Below, piece after piece: positions 12,000 through 22,028 of a stretch of 64,000 nucleotides of DNA (position 1 is its first letter; every line of letters starts with the position of its first letter). The notes beneath the pieces were generated by a model. That model was not told the DNA's origin and ran no database searches. It worked only from the letters and a program-made list of their open reading frames with translations. The DNA comes from Exophiala sp. HKRS030. Its lineage: Eukaryota; Ascomycota; Eurotiomycetes; Chaetothyriales; Herpotrichiellaceae. A program made the translations under genes and the position numbers. The stretch covers positions 2,108,001 through 2,172,000 of the forward strand of contig JAHWDD010000007.1 in NCBI GenBank assembly GCA_023897205.1, read 5' to 3'.

Positions 12000-14126
12000 A
12001 AAGATAACATTAATTAGTATATTAGCTTAGTTATTAATACTTTATACGCTAGTATTAACGCCTTAACTCCCTAGTCTAACCCTTCGCCACGCTCTATACC
12101 GAGATTTAGTCCAGAATATAAGGACGTCTACTATAAGGTTTAATAATTACACTAACTATAGTAACGAATAAGGTCTAATAAACACTATGAGGTATACTAA
12201 TAAGCACACAATAAAAAGGGATGGCACCTCTAGAGGCTTCTCTAGAACACCCATTAGTAGAGAGTAAAGGAATTATTTAGCTCAGACTTAGGCCTATGGG
12301 AACTAGTTAAATAGGTAAAGAACAGACATAATGTGGTGCCCACGTGCACACTAACGCTTAAGAAGCCTGAAGGTAAACTTACTCACTAGACCCAGGAAAA
12401 GGTGGAGACTCTACACCAATCCTTCTTCCCTTCACCGCAGAGTGCTAACCTAATAGATATTAACAGATTTAAATACCTAACGCCATTTAAATGCCCAGAA
12501 ATCACACCCTCTAAGATTGAAAAGGCGATTCGAAAAGCGGCACCAAATAAGACGCCTAGCCCAGATAATATCCCTAATAACATTCTTCACTAGACACTAG
12601 ACCTTATTCTATCTCACCTCTATAGACTCTTTAGTGCCTATCTCTAGTAGAGATACTACTTAACACATTTTAGATAAAGTATCATGGTTATTCTTTGGAA
12701 ACCGGGAAAGGATAACTACACATAGCTAAAGTTATACCAGTTAATCGCCCTTCTTAACACACTGGGCAAAGCGTTAAAGGCTATTATTGCCGCCTAGCTA
12801 AACTACCTGGCCAATATATATTATCTCCTCCCCAGTTAACATATAGGAGGGAGAAAGCTAGCATCAATAGACCACGCTCTTCACCTCCTTCTCCAGCGTA
12901 TATATTAGGTATAGGCGAAAGATAAGGTAGCTTCACTTCTTCTACTAGACATGTTAGGAGCCTTTAATAATATGTCTTAACTAAGACTGTTACATAACCT
13001 TAGGAAACGAGGTATTAATTCTATACTTATACGATGGATTAACTCTTTCCTGAGTGACTAGTCTATAACCCTTAAGCTTTAAGAATACACAGCCCCGTTA
13101 ACACCTATCGAAACTAGAATACCTTAAGAACTTATTAATGTGATTCTTCAAGTGTATCTTATTAATTTATAAGCTTCTAGGTACTTATATACTTATAGGC
13201 TTAGTCTGCCTATCTAGGCAGCTAAGCTATAGACTCCATCATAACGTGTATACCTACTAGCCACACTACCTTATCACGTACTATTCAGAAATAACTGTAA
13301 CGAAGCCGCTAACCGAGCGGCCAAGGAGGCAGCAGGTTTATTGAGCGCAACGCTTCGCACGGAGTTAGAATCAGAATTATCCCGCACTCTAACAGCAACC
13401 GTGAAATTCACCATCCCACAGAGCATGCGAATTGAATGGGAAAAATCTTGGGAAACGACCAAACACGGACGAGAGCTCTTCAGGCTTGGAGTCCGGCCCG
13501 GGAATGGAGTCCTGACCACACATGTAGGCACACCACGAGCGATTAACTTGGTCATCACATAGATACGCAACAGTAAGATCGGCCTGTGTGTCTATCTTCA
13601 CGCCATTAACCAGGCTAACACTGACTAATGCGAATGCGGCTACGCACGTTAAACGGTCTAACATATCTTACTAGAATGCCGAAACTGGTGCGAAGAACGA
13701 CAAAGAATGTGGGTAGGTATAACTCCATGCATAAACATTAAGTAGGTTCTCTATAGCCTAATAATTACTGTCCGCGCAGCTAAGATAATAATTAGGATGG
13801 GACTGCTGTAATAATTCCGAGTAGTTTCATCCATAGTATTCTTATATATATAGTGTAGATAAGTGTTTATCAGCAGATAGAAGTCAAGAAAGACCAAGAT
13901 AGGTTAGATAAGTACATAGATACAGGTTAGTTAGAAGACTGTGATACAGTTGGTGACCCACGAGAGTGGAGGTAGTAGGAGAAGCAGTTCTGGCAGGAAC
14001 AGCTTAATCGTACAGAAACTTGATAGGGGGAACCACTGATACTTATAGTCGCACTGCTGCATAGCTGCTTACTGTAAGGAGCGGCTGGGACAGACTATGA
14101 CGTAATTAATCAATCAATCAATCATT
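12000..14126 (+). mobile_element. LINE (Tad1-like non-LTR retrotransposon) remnant
   Basis: The plus strand reads as a reverse transcriptase broken by many TAG/TAA stops at positions expected to be Gln (CAG/CAA). Motifs in order: FFPSPQSANLIDI and KAAPNKTPSPDNIPNNILH (about 12420-12600), then KPGKDNYT and LIALLNTLGKALKAII (about 12695-12790). An RNase H tail reads [13 protein letters not shown] (about 13292-13330), and the C-terminal zinc-binding-like region reads CECGY...LLECRNW (13630-13692). The element ends in an AATC simple repeat at 14107-14126, as many fungal LINEs do. The left edge is unresolved and any endonuclease region is not recognisable. Sequence from about 13280 to the 3' end is far less mutated than the part upstream. 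Confidence 0.85.
14107..14126 (+). repeat. (AATC)n 3' tail of the LINE
   Basis: TAATCAATCAATCAATCATT marks the 3' terminus of the LINE, 15 bp before the stop codon of the convergent regulator gene. Confidence 0.75.
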
Positions 14127-14140
14127 ACAAAATAGTTTGG

Positions 14141-16619
14141 TCAGTTATTTTCTGATATTGTAGCACATTCAGGTTCACCATTTGTGAAGAGGTTGACATC
14201 AGCGGCCCACATATCAAGCGCGTCTAGATCCATGCCACCTTCAAAGAGATCGAAATCTTCGAAAATCTGGTTCCTTGGTCAGGATAAAATCCAAAGCTGA
14301 TCAAAAGTCGTTTAGATTATGAAGACACTTACGCTAAAATCGATTGCTTCCATATCTTGCTCAACAGACGGTTCAGGAAATTCAGTAATAGCATCCCTCG
14401 ATGCCATCAATTTTGTACTGCTGACCTGTCAGCGTGCTAATCTGTAAATTCAGCTCTTTTCAAGGAACCTACTTGGTCATAAGAGAAGGCTCAGCGATGT
14501 TACGACCAGTTGCAGTCCCTATCGATTTCCGTATCGACGCAAGTATTATCATGATCCTTGTAATCCTCTCCATTGCCTCTGCACCAAAGGCTGGGGTCCT
14601 CTCCGTCCCTAACCTTGACTTCACAAGCCCAAGAACCATTGTAAGAATATAGTATTCGTTGAGGCCCTTGGCCAGATTCGATATCCTACTCTCTATCATT
14701 GGCAGCACACTCTCAGCCATGGAGATGAAATACTCTGCAAGGCAAGAGCTATCGTGCAATGACACAGCGAGCCCTTGTCACTGTGAGTTTTTCTGGTTAT
14801 ATCCCAAGGTTTAACCTAAAGCAAAACTTACCGATACTGTTATTTTTTAGGTACAGTTCATGACAAATAGCCAGTGCGGCTTGGAACTGACATGTATTGC
14901 ACCCAGAAGGGGGCAGAATTTCTTGCTTTACTAGCATTTTAAACTGACTAAGAATGCTTGTCGCTGCTTCCAGTCTTGCCCTTCTTGAGTGTGCGAATCT
15001 AGGATTCATCTCACTCAAGTTAACAAAGGGCATGTGGAGGAGAATGAGTTGCTGACGAAGTAACAAATTGAGCATTGTTTTCAGGTACAAGGGCCGTTGC
15101 GTACGCCACTCATCTGTTGCTGTACTGACCCAAGTAGTTGGAATCGCCATCAATGCTCTCGTGATCTCTTCATCTATTTCCAATGCTTCTCGAAACAGAG
15201 ACTCCGCTGTTCTGGCTTGTTTGTTGTTGATGAGAGCGCATACTCGGAGTCTAAGCCCTAATGAGCGATACATGCTGGCTTGAAATGATGTATCAGTTAA
15301 GAAGTCAAGGGGCATTGGCGTCGGCGATTCCTTGGTGTTTTCATGGATAGCTTCATCATTGATATTCAAAGGGGGCCGCGAGTTAAAATCCTCTTCTCTT
15401 ATGCTGGGTGGCATTCCGCGCTCCAGTGATGCTTGCAAGTCCAGTTCGACTATAGTGGCCCAAAGCCGCCGGCGCATTTCTCGGTGGAAAATTGAAATGT
15501 TTGCTAGGCCGCTGGGCTCTCTGTGGTACCCAGCCGCCATTGCTGATCTCATTAATGCTCCTGTGGCTATCCAGAATGCATTCCCTTGAATGTGATTAGC
15601 TCGCTTTGCAATTGCCAACAAGCTGTTAAGAGCCAGCATCGTCCAAGAATGCGGACGAGGCCTATAAGGGCTGGTGGAGATCCAAGCTTCGCATGCTCGT
15701 ATCCATATTATAGCAGTCTCCGGTGTTATTGCATCTCTGCCTCTCCCTTTGAGGTCAAAAGTCAAATTCTCCCGTAAGCTAAGTGCTGCTGCCATTGCGA
15801 GCAGGAGTTGGGTCACTGTAGTCTCAGTTGTTGTTTGAGGGCTGTTCCAGTACTTATTATACTCCTTGAGGAGGGTGGGAAGATGTAGAATACGATTTGT
15901 GGCCTCGAAGCGTGTGATATAAATATTGAGGAGCTCATCTGCCAATTTTCGGACAGGGAATAAGCTCCTCAAGTCCAAGTCAGTAGCAGTGCTTGTACCA
16001 CTAATCTGGCTTCTGGGGCCATGAGCAGTGACTTTCAGAGATTGAATCTCGTCTCTAAATATGTTTATGTTTGGAAATTGAGCTTTGAGTTGCTGTATAT
16101 ACTCTCGAAGTTGGTCAAACTGTGCAATGAAGATTTAGCAAACTCGAAGTTGATTTTCTCCTTGTATTGTGAACATACCTGCTGATATAAATTTCGATGG
16201 TAGCTATAACCATAGAACCTAGTAAGAGAGTCCTTCCCCTTGTAGAGAGTTACTTCTCGGACCTGAGTCTCATCGTTCTCGCTAGCCTCCACTTGGCAGG
16301 GCTCTTCGGTTAGCCTCGTCGTCTTCGTTATGATATGCTGAGCTGTCTCTTCTACTCCGATCAAAGTCTCCGGGCGGCTGTTAACTGTACTTTCCAGGAT
16401 TGCTAGCTTCTCTCTGGCGAGGGGCATCTGATCCGAGCGCTCCCTGTAGACACAATCATGGGCATGATCAGCCTTTCTGCATCTCCCACAAGCTGGAAAC
16501 CCTCGATCACACTTCAGCTTTCGACGATGACACGGTACACAGGAAAGAGGTGGGCGACGGCGTTTTTTGACCTTTTCTATAGCTTCCGGGCTTTTTGCTG
16601 CGTTCTCTTGGGTTTCCAT
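14141..16619 (-). CDS. Zn2Cys6 transcription factor of the catabolic-type cluster
   Basis: Probable nuclear regulator of the adjoining enzymes. Five exons: 16619-16179, 16119-14832, 14773-14473, 14417-14333 and 14266-14141, giving about 746 aa. The zinc cluster has Cys27, 30, 37, 44, 47 and 56 (C-x2-C-x6-C-x5-C-x2-C-x8-C) with a basic start (KKRRRPP). The middle domain has the fungal regulatory signature (YHREPSGL, then EMRRRLWATIVELDLQASLERG). The acidic tail reads FEDFDLFEGGMDLDALDMW. For exon 3 the acceptor at 14774 is chosen because the nearer one at 14781 gives an immediate stop. The last exons rest on frame continuity. The stop codon lies only 15 bp from the LINE, so the 3' UTR must be LINE sequence. 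No premature stops or RIP damage are seen. Confidence 0.88.
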
Positions 16620-17361
16620 ATTTTAGTAAGCACCTTCTGTCTCCGAATCCATACCAAAAATGAGCTTCATACAGTCAGAAGACCATCTGGCAAGATGGGA
16701 AAAAGCTGAGGCTAGTATTTAACCATGCATGGAGCTTGGATAGGCGGGCAATGGGCACAAGAGTGAAAATGCTTGAGGTTTTTGCACTTAAGTTCTGCTC
16801 GAGTCGAGCCACCAAAGGCAAACCTGTAGACCCTCCACAGTTTTGCGCCTCCTTCTCCGCTTTGCTTGACTTGCGGGGCTCCGTGTACTCTGAGTTTTAA
16901 CTTGCAATTCGAGCGACGCATGCACGTGGAAGAAAACTGCTGTTCTCAATAGCACTTGGCAAGGGAACAGAAACTCTACGGCCAATCAAAATCGGTAAGC
17001 TTCTCGGCCTTGTCGGCATTTTCCTTCAGGCGGTTGACAAAGCCTCGGACTATTCGGAATATTCACAGATGATCCGAAATTGCCGAGAGTTATTACTTAA
17101 TCTGAAAAACCTTACTTTGTCATCATGAGGGTGGCAATCAAGGTGGCTGAGAACTGCTCGCAGATATTGTCTGCAGGCTGAGTGTTTCTGCAGAGGCTAG
17201 GTAGGTACTTGGATCGTGATGGGAACGCTCGTCACCAGTTTATCACGTATGAAAACTGAATTCGCAAGACAATATGATGAGCAATCGAACTCAACCTTTC
17301 TTGGGGAAAAATTGGGCGTCTATCATTTTAACCTGGTCAACAACATCTGTGTATGACTTCC
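16620..17361. other. intergenic region upstream of cluster regulator
   Basis: Promoter side of the regulator (start 16619) and 3' side of the dioxygenase. No gene. It holds two CGG-type paired sites: CTCGGACTATTCGGA at 17044-17058 and TCCGAAATTGCCGAG at 17073-17087. Confidence 0.55.
17044..17058. promoter_or_regulatory. candidate cluster regulator site A
   Basis: CTCGGACTATTCGGA, about 425 bp upstream of the regulator start. It shares the CTCGGAC core with 18672-18687, 19935-19948 and 21906-21917. CGG/CCG repeats are the usual targets of Zn2Cys6 proteins. Binding is an inference. Confidence 0.35.
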
Positions 17362-18387
17362 TCAAGCCTGTCGCTTCTTGATTTTGAAATCGTAGGTAAC
17401 TTCCCATTTGACATCAGCTTGCAAGCTGTGTGAGCCTCGTTCCTTCAATGCATCCGGACTTGGGGGCTCAAAATGGATGATGAGATCTTCCTTTACCGCG
17501 TACACAGAATCACAGTGAAGGTATTTGTCATCACTAGGGAATACTTGAGTAACAAGTCGGCGATAAGCCTTGTCCTCAACCATGAAATGGATGTGTGCAG
17601 CCCGAAATGGAGAGCGGTCCATAAGCTTCAGGATATCTCCTGCAGGTCCGTCATACGGAACTGGATAAGGAACAGGTTTGATGCAATAAAAGCTGTAGTA
17701 ACCTTGGCTGTCTGAGGTGAAGATGCCTCGCATGTTTCCGTCAGGTTGGCTAGTATCCTGCTGATCATACAAACCGTTGGCAGCACATTCCCATACATTC
17801 AACGTTGCGCCTGTTTGATGTCAATCTATGGAATAGCAGGGCCAGAAATAATTGCTAGGCTCATCTTAGTCTTACCAGCGACAGGTTTCCCGCTATCCAC
17901 GTCAAGAATTCGACCGTGGTACCAAGTAATTTCACCTCCCAAATACTTTTGGATGATACTCTCTCCATTTTCATACAGAGGTGCATCAGCTCGGTAGAAA
18001 GGTCCTAGAATGCAAGAATTGGTAGAAGATTCCTCAGCCAAAATCTTGTGTGTTATATCATCGACAAGTCTTCCCAGTAAGCTCAACAAGTTTAAAAAGC
18101 ATTAGTTGACTGAGCACTTACGCTTCCACACCAAGGCAATCAGATATCAGCAATGTTTCGTTTCGCTTCTCGTCGCTCATTTGGCCTGAACGATTAAGAG
18201 CATTTAATCCGATGTAAAGCTCCTCAGTTGTAAGGTTGACTTCTCGACAGACTGCATGGAGATGGCGGATTAGAGATATCAAAATCTCCTTGGCTCGGCC
18301 TGGAGCAGAAGGGCCGAACGAGGCCAGAACTGAGGCTGTGAAGGGCTCATCTTGAGGACTTCCCATTTTGAAGGATTCAGTGTACAT
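17362..18387 (-). CDS. intradiol ring-cleavage dioxygenase (catechol/hydroxyquinol 1,2-dioxygenase family)
   Basis: Non-haem Fe(III) enzyme that opens a catechol- or hydroxyquinol-type ring between two hydroxyls to give a muconate- or maleylacetate-type product. Three exons, 18387-18122, 18069-17876 and 17810-17362, give about 302 aa (295 if translation starts at the second ATG, 18366). An N-terminal dimerisation-type helical region ends in GVEALVDDITHK, restored by splicing at 18070. Then come LGPFYRADAP and the metal ligands Tyr168 (NGLYDQQD), Tyr202 (PVPYPVPYDGPAG), His226 and His228 (RAAHIHFMV). The ligand spacing matches the family. YDGPAGD and GLYDQQD resemble hydroxyquinol 1,2-dioxygenases more than catechol enzymes, but the substrate cannot be fixed from sequence. 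No signal peptide, so probably cytosolic. Divergently transcribed from the hydrolase. Confidence 0.9.
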
Positions 18388-18900
18388 CAACCTTGAGGAT
18401 CTCAAAATCCGACCGAATACTATGGAAATGGTGGAAATAACCAAAGACAGATGTTGGAGGGTGAAATATAGTGACTATTGATTCGGGGTAAGACACCCTT
18501 TTTGAAGTCTTCGACAGTATCTCAGCTTGCTAATGGGAATTTTGGCCACTCTGGCTGGTCCAACCTTCCGCCGAAGACCCCGTGGTGAAGGGTCAGCAAT
18601 AAGCCGAAAGAACTGAATACGCTTGCTCTGCCTCGAATACATCTTTCCTGCTCAAATTTGAGACTTCGCAAGAGTCCGAAGTCCGAGGTCAACCGAATCA
18701 CACGAGATTAGATTTTCCATTCTTCCTCTCGGCTTTTTAACGTTTCCTTCAATTCTCCGAAGCTTGTTGTATCTACAACACGTCGGCTACCAACCCCCAT
18801 CACCTTGAAGTTCAATCTCAGCCCCTTTCATCAGGATAGTGTTTGTATTCAGTCTTCATCTCTTATAGCAACTTCCACAAGTTGCTTCCATCTGAACAAG
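18388..18900. promoter_or_regulatory. bidirectional promoter between dioxygenase and hydrolase
   Basis: A 513-bp divergent intergenic region. It contains GAGTCCGAAGTCCGAG (18672-18687; TCCGA repeated two bases apart) and several more CCGA/CCGC words (about 18570, 18600, 18690). Such CGG-rich direct repeats fit a Zn2Cys6 regulator and would allow joint control of both genes. Confidence 0.5.
18672..18687. promoter_or_regulatory. candidate cluster regulator site B
   Basis: GAGTCCGAAGTCCGAG, a direct TCCGA repeat in the divergent promoter. Read on the other strand it begins CTCGGACTTCGGA, nearly identical to site C at 19935. Confidence 0.4.
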
Positions 18901-19756
18901 ATGTCTACACTCGAGGATAGAAAAATCGAAAAGCCAGTGATAGTTATCGTCCCAGCATCTTTTTCTCCACCAAGCCTTTACCGTGATGTCGTGGAGAGAC
19001 TGGGCGACACTGGGTTCAAGACCATCGTTATCGACCTTCCCTCTATCGGCAGTCGCGCTCCCCTTGCTGGTGCAACAATGACTGACGATGTAAACTGTAT
19101 TCGGTCCATTACAAATGAATTGGTCGATGATGGCAAGGATATTATCTTAGTTATGCACTCATATGGAGGCATATGTGGAACAGAGAGCACTAAGGGCGTT
19201 TCAAAGGTCGAACGAGAAAAATTGCGGAAGGAAGGTGGAATCATTCGGCTTCTATACATCAGCAGCCCTGTCCCAGAAGTTGGAGGCTCTATTGCTTCAC
19301 AGATGGGTGCTAATATGCCTGATTTCATCACAGTCGAGGTCAGTACACCAAATGTATTCGAGAAAACGCCTAACTTTGTATCTTTTTAAGGGAGATTATC
19401 TTGTTGCTGAACCAAATGGCTGTGCTCGCACAAATTTCTCTGATCTTCCGTCTGCTAGAGGAATTGAGCTTGCCAAAACGATGTTGGTACATTCTGCAGT
19501 CAGTTTCACGGGAACTTTGACACACCCAGGATATCAGGATACTCCTGTGTCATATCTAGTTTGTGAGGAAGACCAAGCAGTTCCGGTAGAGGTTCAGAAG
19601 TCGATCATTGCCAGAATTCAGAAAGAGAGCGGCCATGGTGTAGACATACAATTTTGTAAATCCGGTCATTTTCCCAGTGTCAGTCGCACTGAGGAAGTTG
19701 TTCGTAACATCAGGCGTGCGGCTGGAGAGACTTTGAGAGAGATTACCACTCTCTAG
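18901..19756 (+). CDS. alpha/beta hydrolase
   Basis: Serine hydrolase of the alpha/beta fold, probably an esterase or lactonase acting on a small ester; the substrate is unknown. Two exons, 18901-19338 and 19391-19756 (52-nt intron, branch CTAAC), give 267 aa, normal for the family. The nucleophile is Ser87 in VMHSYGG, where the usual first Gly of GxSxG is His. The acid is Asp207 (CEEDQAVP) and the catalytic His is His239 (KSGHFPS). The strand before the oxyanion region reads VIVIVPASFSPPSLY. No signal peptide, so probably cytosolic. Shares a divergent promoter with the dioxygenase and precedes the monooxygenase on the same strand, consistent with a common pathway. Confidence 0.9.
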
Positions 19757-20345
19757 AGGATAAATGCTAGTTTTCTGCAAATCAATAGTTCCCAACAGAT
19801 GCGTCTAAGTGTGTACGATTTGACAATACTGCTCTGATTGACATTGCTATTTTCTTATGCTACAAATAATTCTAATTGGATCTGAGTCTAGATTTTTTTG
19901 CAGTCTGCCCGCGAAACAGTCCCTCCTAAGTAGACTCGGACTTCGAAGAATGTTGTTTGGAATTGAATTATTGCAGTGACAGATTGCATTCCTAAGACAA
20001 ATAGTAATGTCTTTCTCTCGGCTCAATAGCGGTCCACTAGGCTGAATCTCTAGGTACTCGGCATTTTCGTGGCTACAGAAGTATACTCCGAGATATAACG
20101 ACAATTCTGCTGCTTATTTACACAATTTGGAAACTCCGAAGTGAACCTATGGCCATCAAACCCTCGGTGATAGGATGATCGGAGAGATAACATTGTGCTA
20201 CCTAGGAGATCACACGAGCAGAATTTCTCTCTTGGTAGCTAACAGCAAATTCATCATTTCTACATAAAGTGATACTTGTCTTACCAGGACAGCTTAGAGT
20301 GTTCAGCATCATTTTTCCAACAGCCAAGTCCTCATTACCGGAGCT
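19757..20345. other. intergenic region upstream of the monooxygenase
   Basis: No gene. Contains the candidate regulator site C (19935-19948) and a partial copy CTCCGAAGTGAA near 20134. Likely promoter of the FAD monooxygenase. Confidence 0.5.
19935..19948. promoter_or_regulatory. candidate cluster regulator site C
   Basis: CTCGGACTTCGAAG, about 400 bp upstream of the monooxygenase start. Ten or more leading bases match site B read on its minus strand. Confidence 0.4.
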
Positions 20346-21539
20346 ATGTCTCAAAACCATATCATAATTGTTGGAGCTGGCCCCTCGGGCCTTACCCTTG
20401 CTGCGCTCCTCCAGCGTCATGGGCTTTCTTTCACCCTCTATGAGCGAGAACCCAACATCAGCTCTCGTTTCCAAGGAGGTTCGCTCGATTTGCACCCTGA
20501 TTCGGGCCAACGTGCGCTTGAAGTTGCCGGTTTAGAAGCTTCTTTCAAGAAGCATGCTAGGTATCACGATCAAGATTATCGATTCATGGACAAACATGCT
20601 AAAGACTGGCTATTTCACAAGGCTCCCCCTGGAGCAGAGGGTCGCCCTGAGATTGATCGCTCAATGCTAAGGAAAATCTTGCTCGAGTCTATCGATCCTG
20701 AAAATCTCAAGTGGGACCACCATATTTCAAAAATCACCCCCCACAGTCTTGGAAAATTCGAGATACACTTTGCAAATCAAGCAAGCTCTGCCGTGGGTGA
20801 TCTGGTAGTGGGTGCTGATGGCGCGTGGTCGAAAGTGCGACCGCTGTTGACCAGTACGCAACCAGAATATACGGGCTTGACAGTGATAGACTGTCGAATC
20901 TCTAACCTGGACCAAAAGTTTCCTCAGCTTGGGGAATTCGTCGGGAGAGGGACTGTATTCTCCTTAAGCGACGGGAGCGGCATCTTCATGCAGCGAAATG
21001 GAGATGAGAGCCTTCGAGTCTATCCTTGCCTGAAAGTACCAGAAAAGTGGATTTCCGAAAGTGGAATTGATTGGACTGATCACAAAGGAGTCAAAGACAT
21101 GCTCTTGAATGACATATACGCCGACTGGGATGATCGTTTGAAAGAGGTTATTCGCAATTTAGACCCAGCATGGACACCACGTGCTCAGTGGAGGATGCCT
21201 TTGGGAATGCGCTATGAGACTCACCCCGGACTAACACTTATTGGAGACTCGCTTCATGTCATGTCCTGGTTTGCTGGGGAAGGGGCAAACCTTGCTATGC
21301 TGGATGCATTAGACCTGTTTCTCTGCATCCAAGCACATCCAACAGACTTGGAGGCAGCTGTTCGGAAGTATGAAGAGCAGGTCATGGGCCGAGCAGACAG
21401 TACAAACAAGATGTCTCAGGATCTTTTAGAAGAAGCCATGGCAGATGACTCACCAAGAGCCTATGCTGCATCCATGGCGAAGGCGATGGACGTCTGGTTT
21501 GCGGACGGTCGTTTATTGGAAGAAGTAGAAATTCAATAA
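20346..21539 (+). CDS. FAD-dependent aromatic-type monooxygenase, TetX-like
   Basis: Class A flavin monooxygenase using NAD(P)H and O2, probably hydroxylating an aromatic or polyketide-like substrate. Single exon, 397 aa. The FAD dinucleotide motif is GAGPSG (10-15). RFQGGSLDLHPDSGQRAL (41-58) closely resembles the matching stretch of TetX-type tetracycline-modifying monooxygenases. The DG motif is GADGAWSKVR (156-165). The GD motif, GDSLHVMSWFAGEGANLAML (300-319), differs from the common GDAAH by Ser-Leu. No membrane anchor. It is the only intronless gene of the five in the cluster. The flavoprotein call is firm. TetX-like describes sequence family; it is not a claim of antibiotic activity. 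Confidence 0.92.
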   Translation: MSQNHIIIVGAGPSGLTLAALLQRHGLSFTLYEREPNISSRFQGGSLDLHPDSGQRALEVAGLEASFKKHARYHDQDYRFMDKHAKDWLFHKAPPGAEGRPEIDRSMLRKILLESIDPENLKWDHHISKITPHSLGKFEIHFANQASSAVGDLVVGADGAWSKVRPLLTSTQPEYTGLTVIDCRISNLDQKFPQLGEFVGRGTVFSLSDGSGIFMQRNGDESLRVYPCLKVPEKWISESGIDWTDHKGVKDMLLNDIYADWDDRLKEVIRNLDPAWTPRAQWRMPLGMRYETHPGLTLIGDSLHVMSWFAGEGANLAMLDALDLFLCIQAHPTDLEAAVRKYEEQVMGRADSTNKMSQDLLEEAMADDSPRAYAASMAKAMDVWFADGRLLEEVEIQ

Positions 21540-22028
21540 GCGGAGATACTCACAACCAATTGTTTACCAGGCATGTTGGAGCCCGATAGTTTACTCAAGA
21601 ATACGCAAATACCTACACCGAGCTTGAGTTGATCGCCAGAAGAAGATAGTCTGGGCAGAGTGAATTTCTTATGTATGATTTATGTAGCTTTGATGGTCCA
21701 GAACTTCCTTTCAATGCATGGTTAAATAGCATTTTATTCTTCGTGATCTCGACAGTACTATCCGAGCCCAGCAGCATGATCACTCTCCTCAGAGTTCACA
21801 GTAACACTTAAAGATCCCCCATCCGGGAATGGTGATCATGATGGCAATATCACTGTACGACACGTACATTGTGGTGGCTGGAGCCCAATGCCATCGGCTT
21901 TTTGGCTCGGACAATTCAATCGGTATTTCTGAGAATTGGGACCGTCGAAATAGTATTTCTAGTGATCTGCTAACCCGAAAATTCGTTGGTTATTGCATCT
22001 CTTCAAATTAAGAAGAGAATACTGTTCG
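21540..22028. other. intergenic region upstream of the dehydrogenase
   Basis: No gene. Holds the CTCGGACAATTC half-site (21906-21917) about 110 bp before the SDR start; otherwise ordinary intergenic DNA. Confidence 0.5.
21906..21917. promoter_or_regulatory. candidate cluster regulator site D (half-site)
   Basis: CTCGGACAATTC keeps the CTCGGAC core of sites A-C. The partner repeat is degenerate, with ATCGG eight bases further on. The weakest of the four. Confidence 0.28.
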
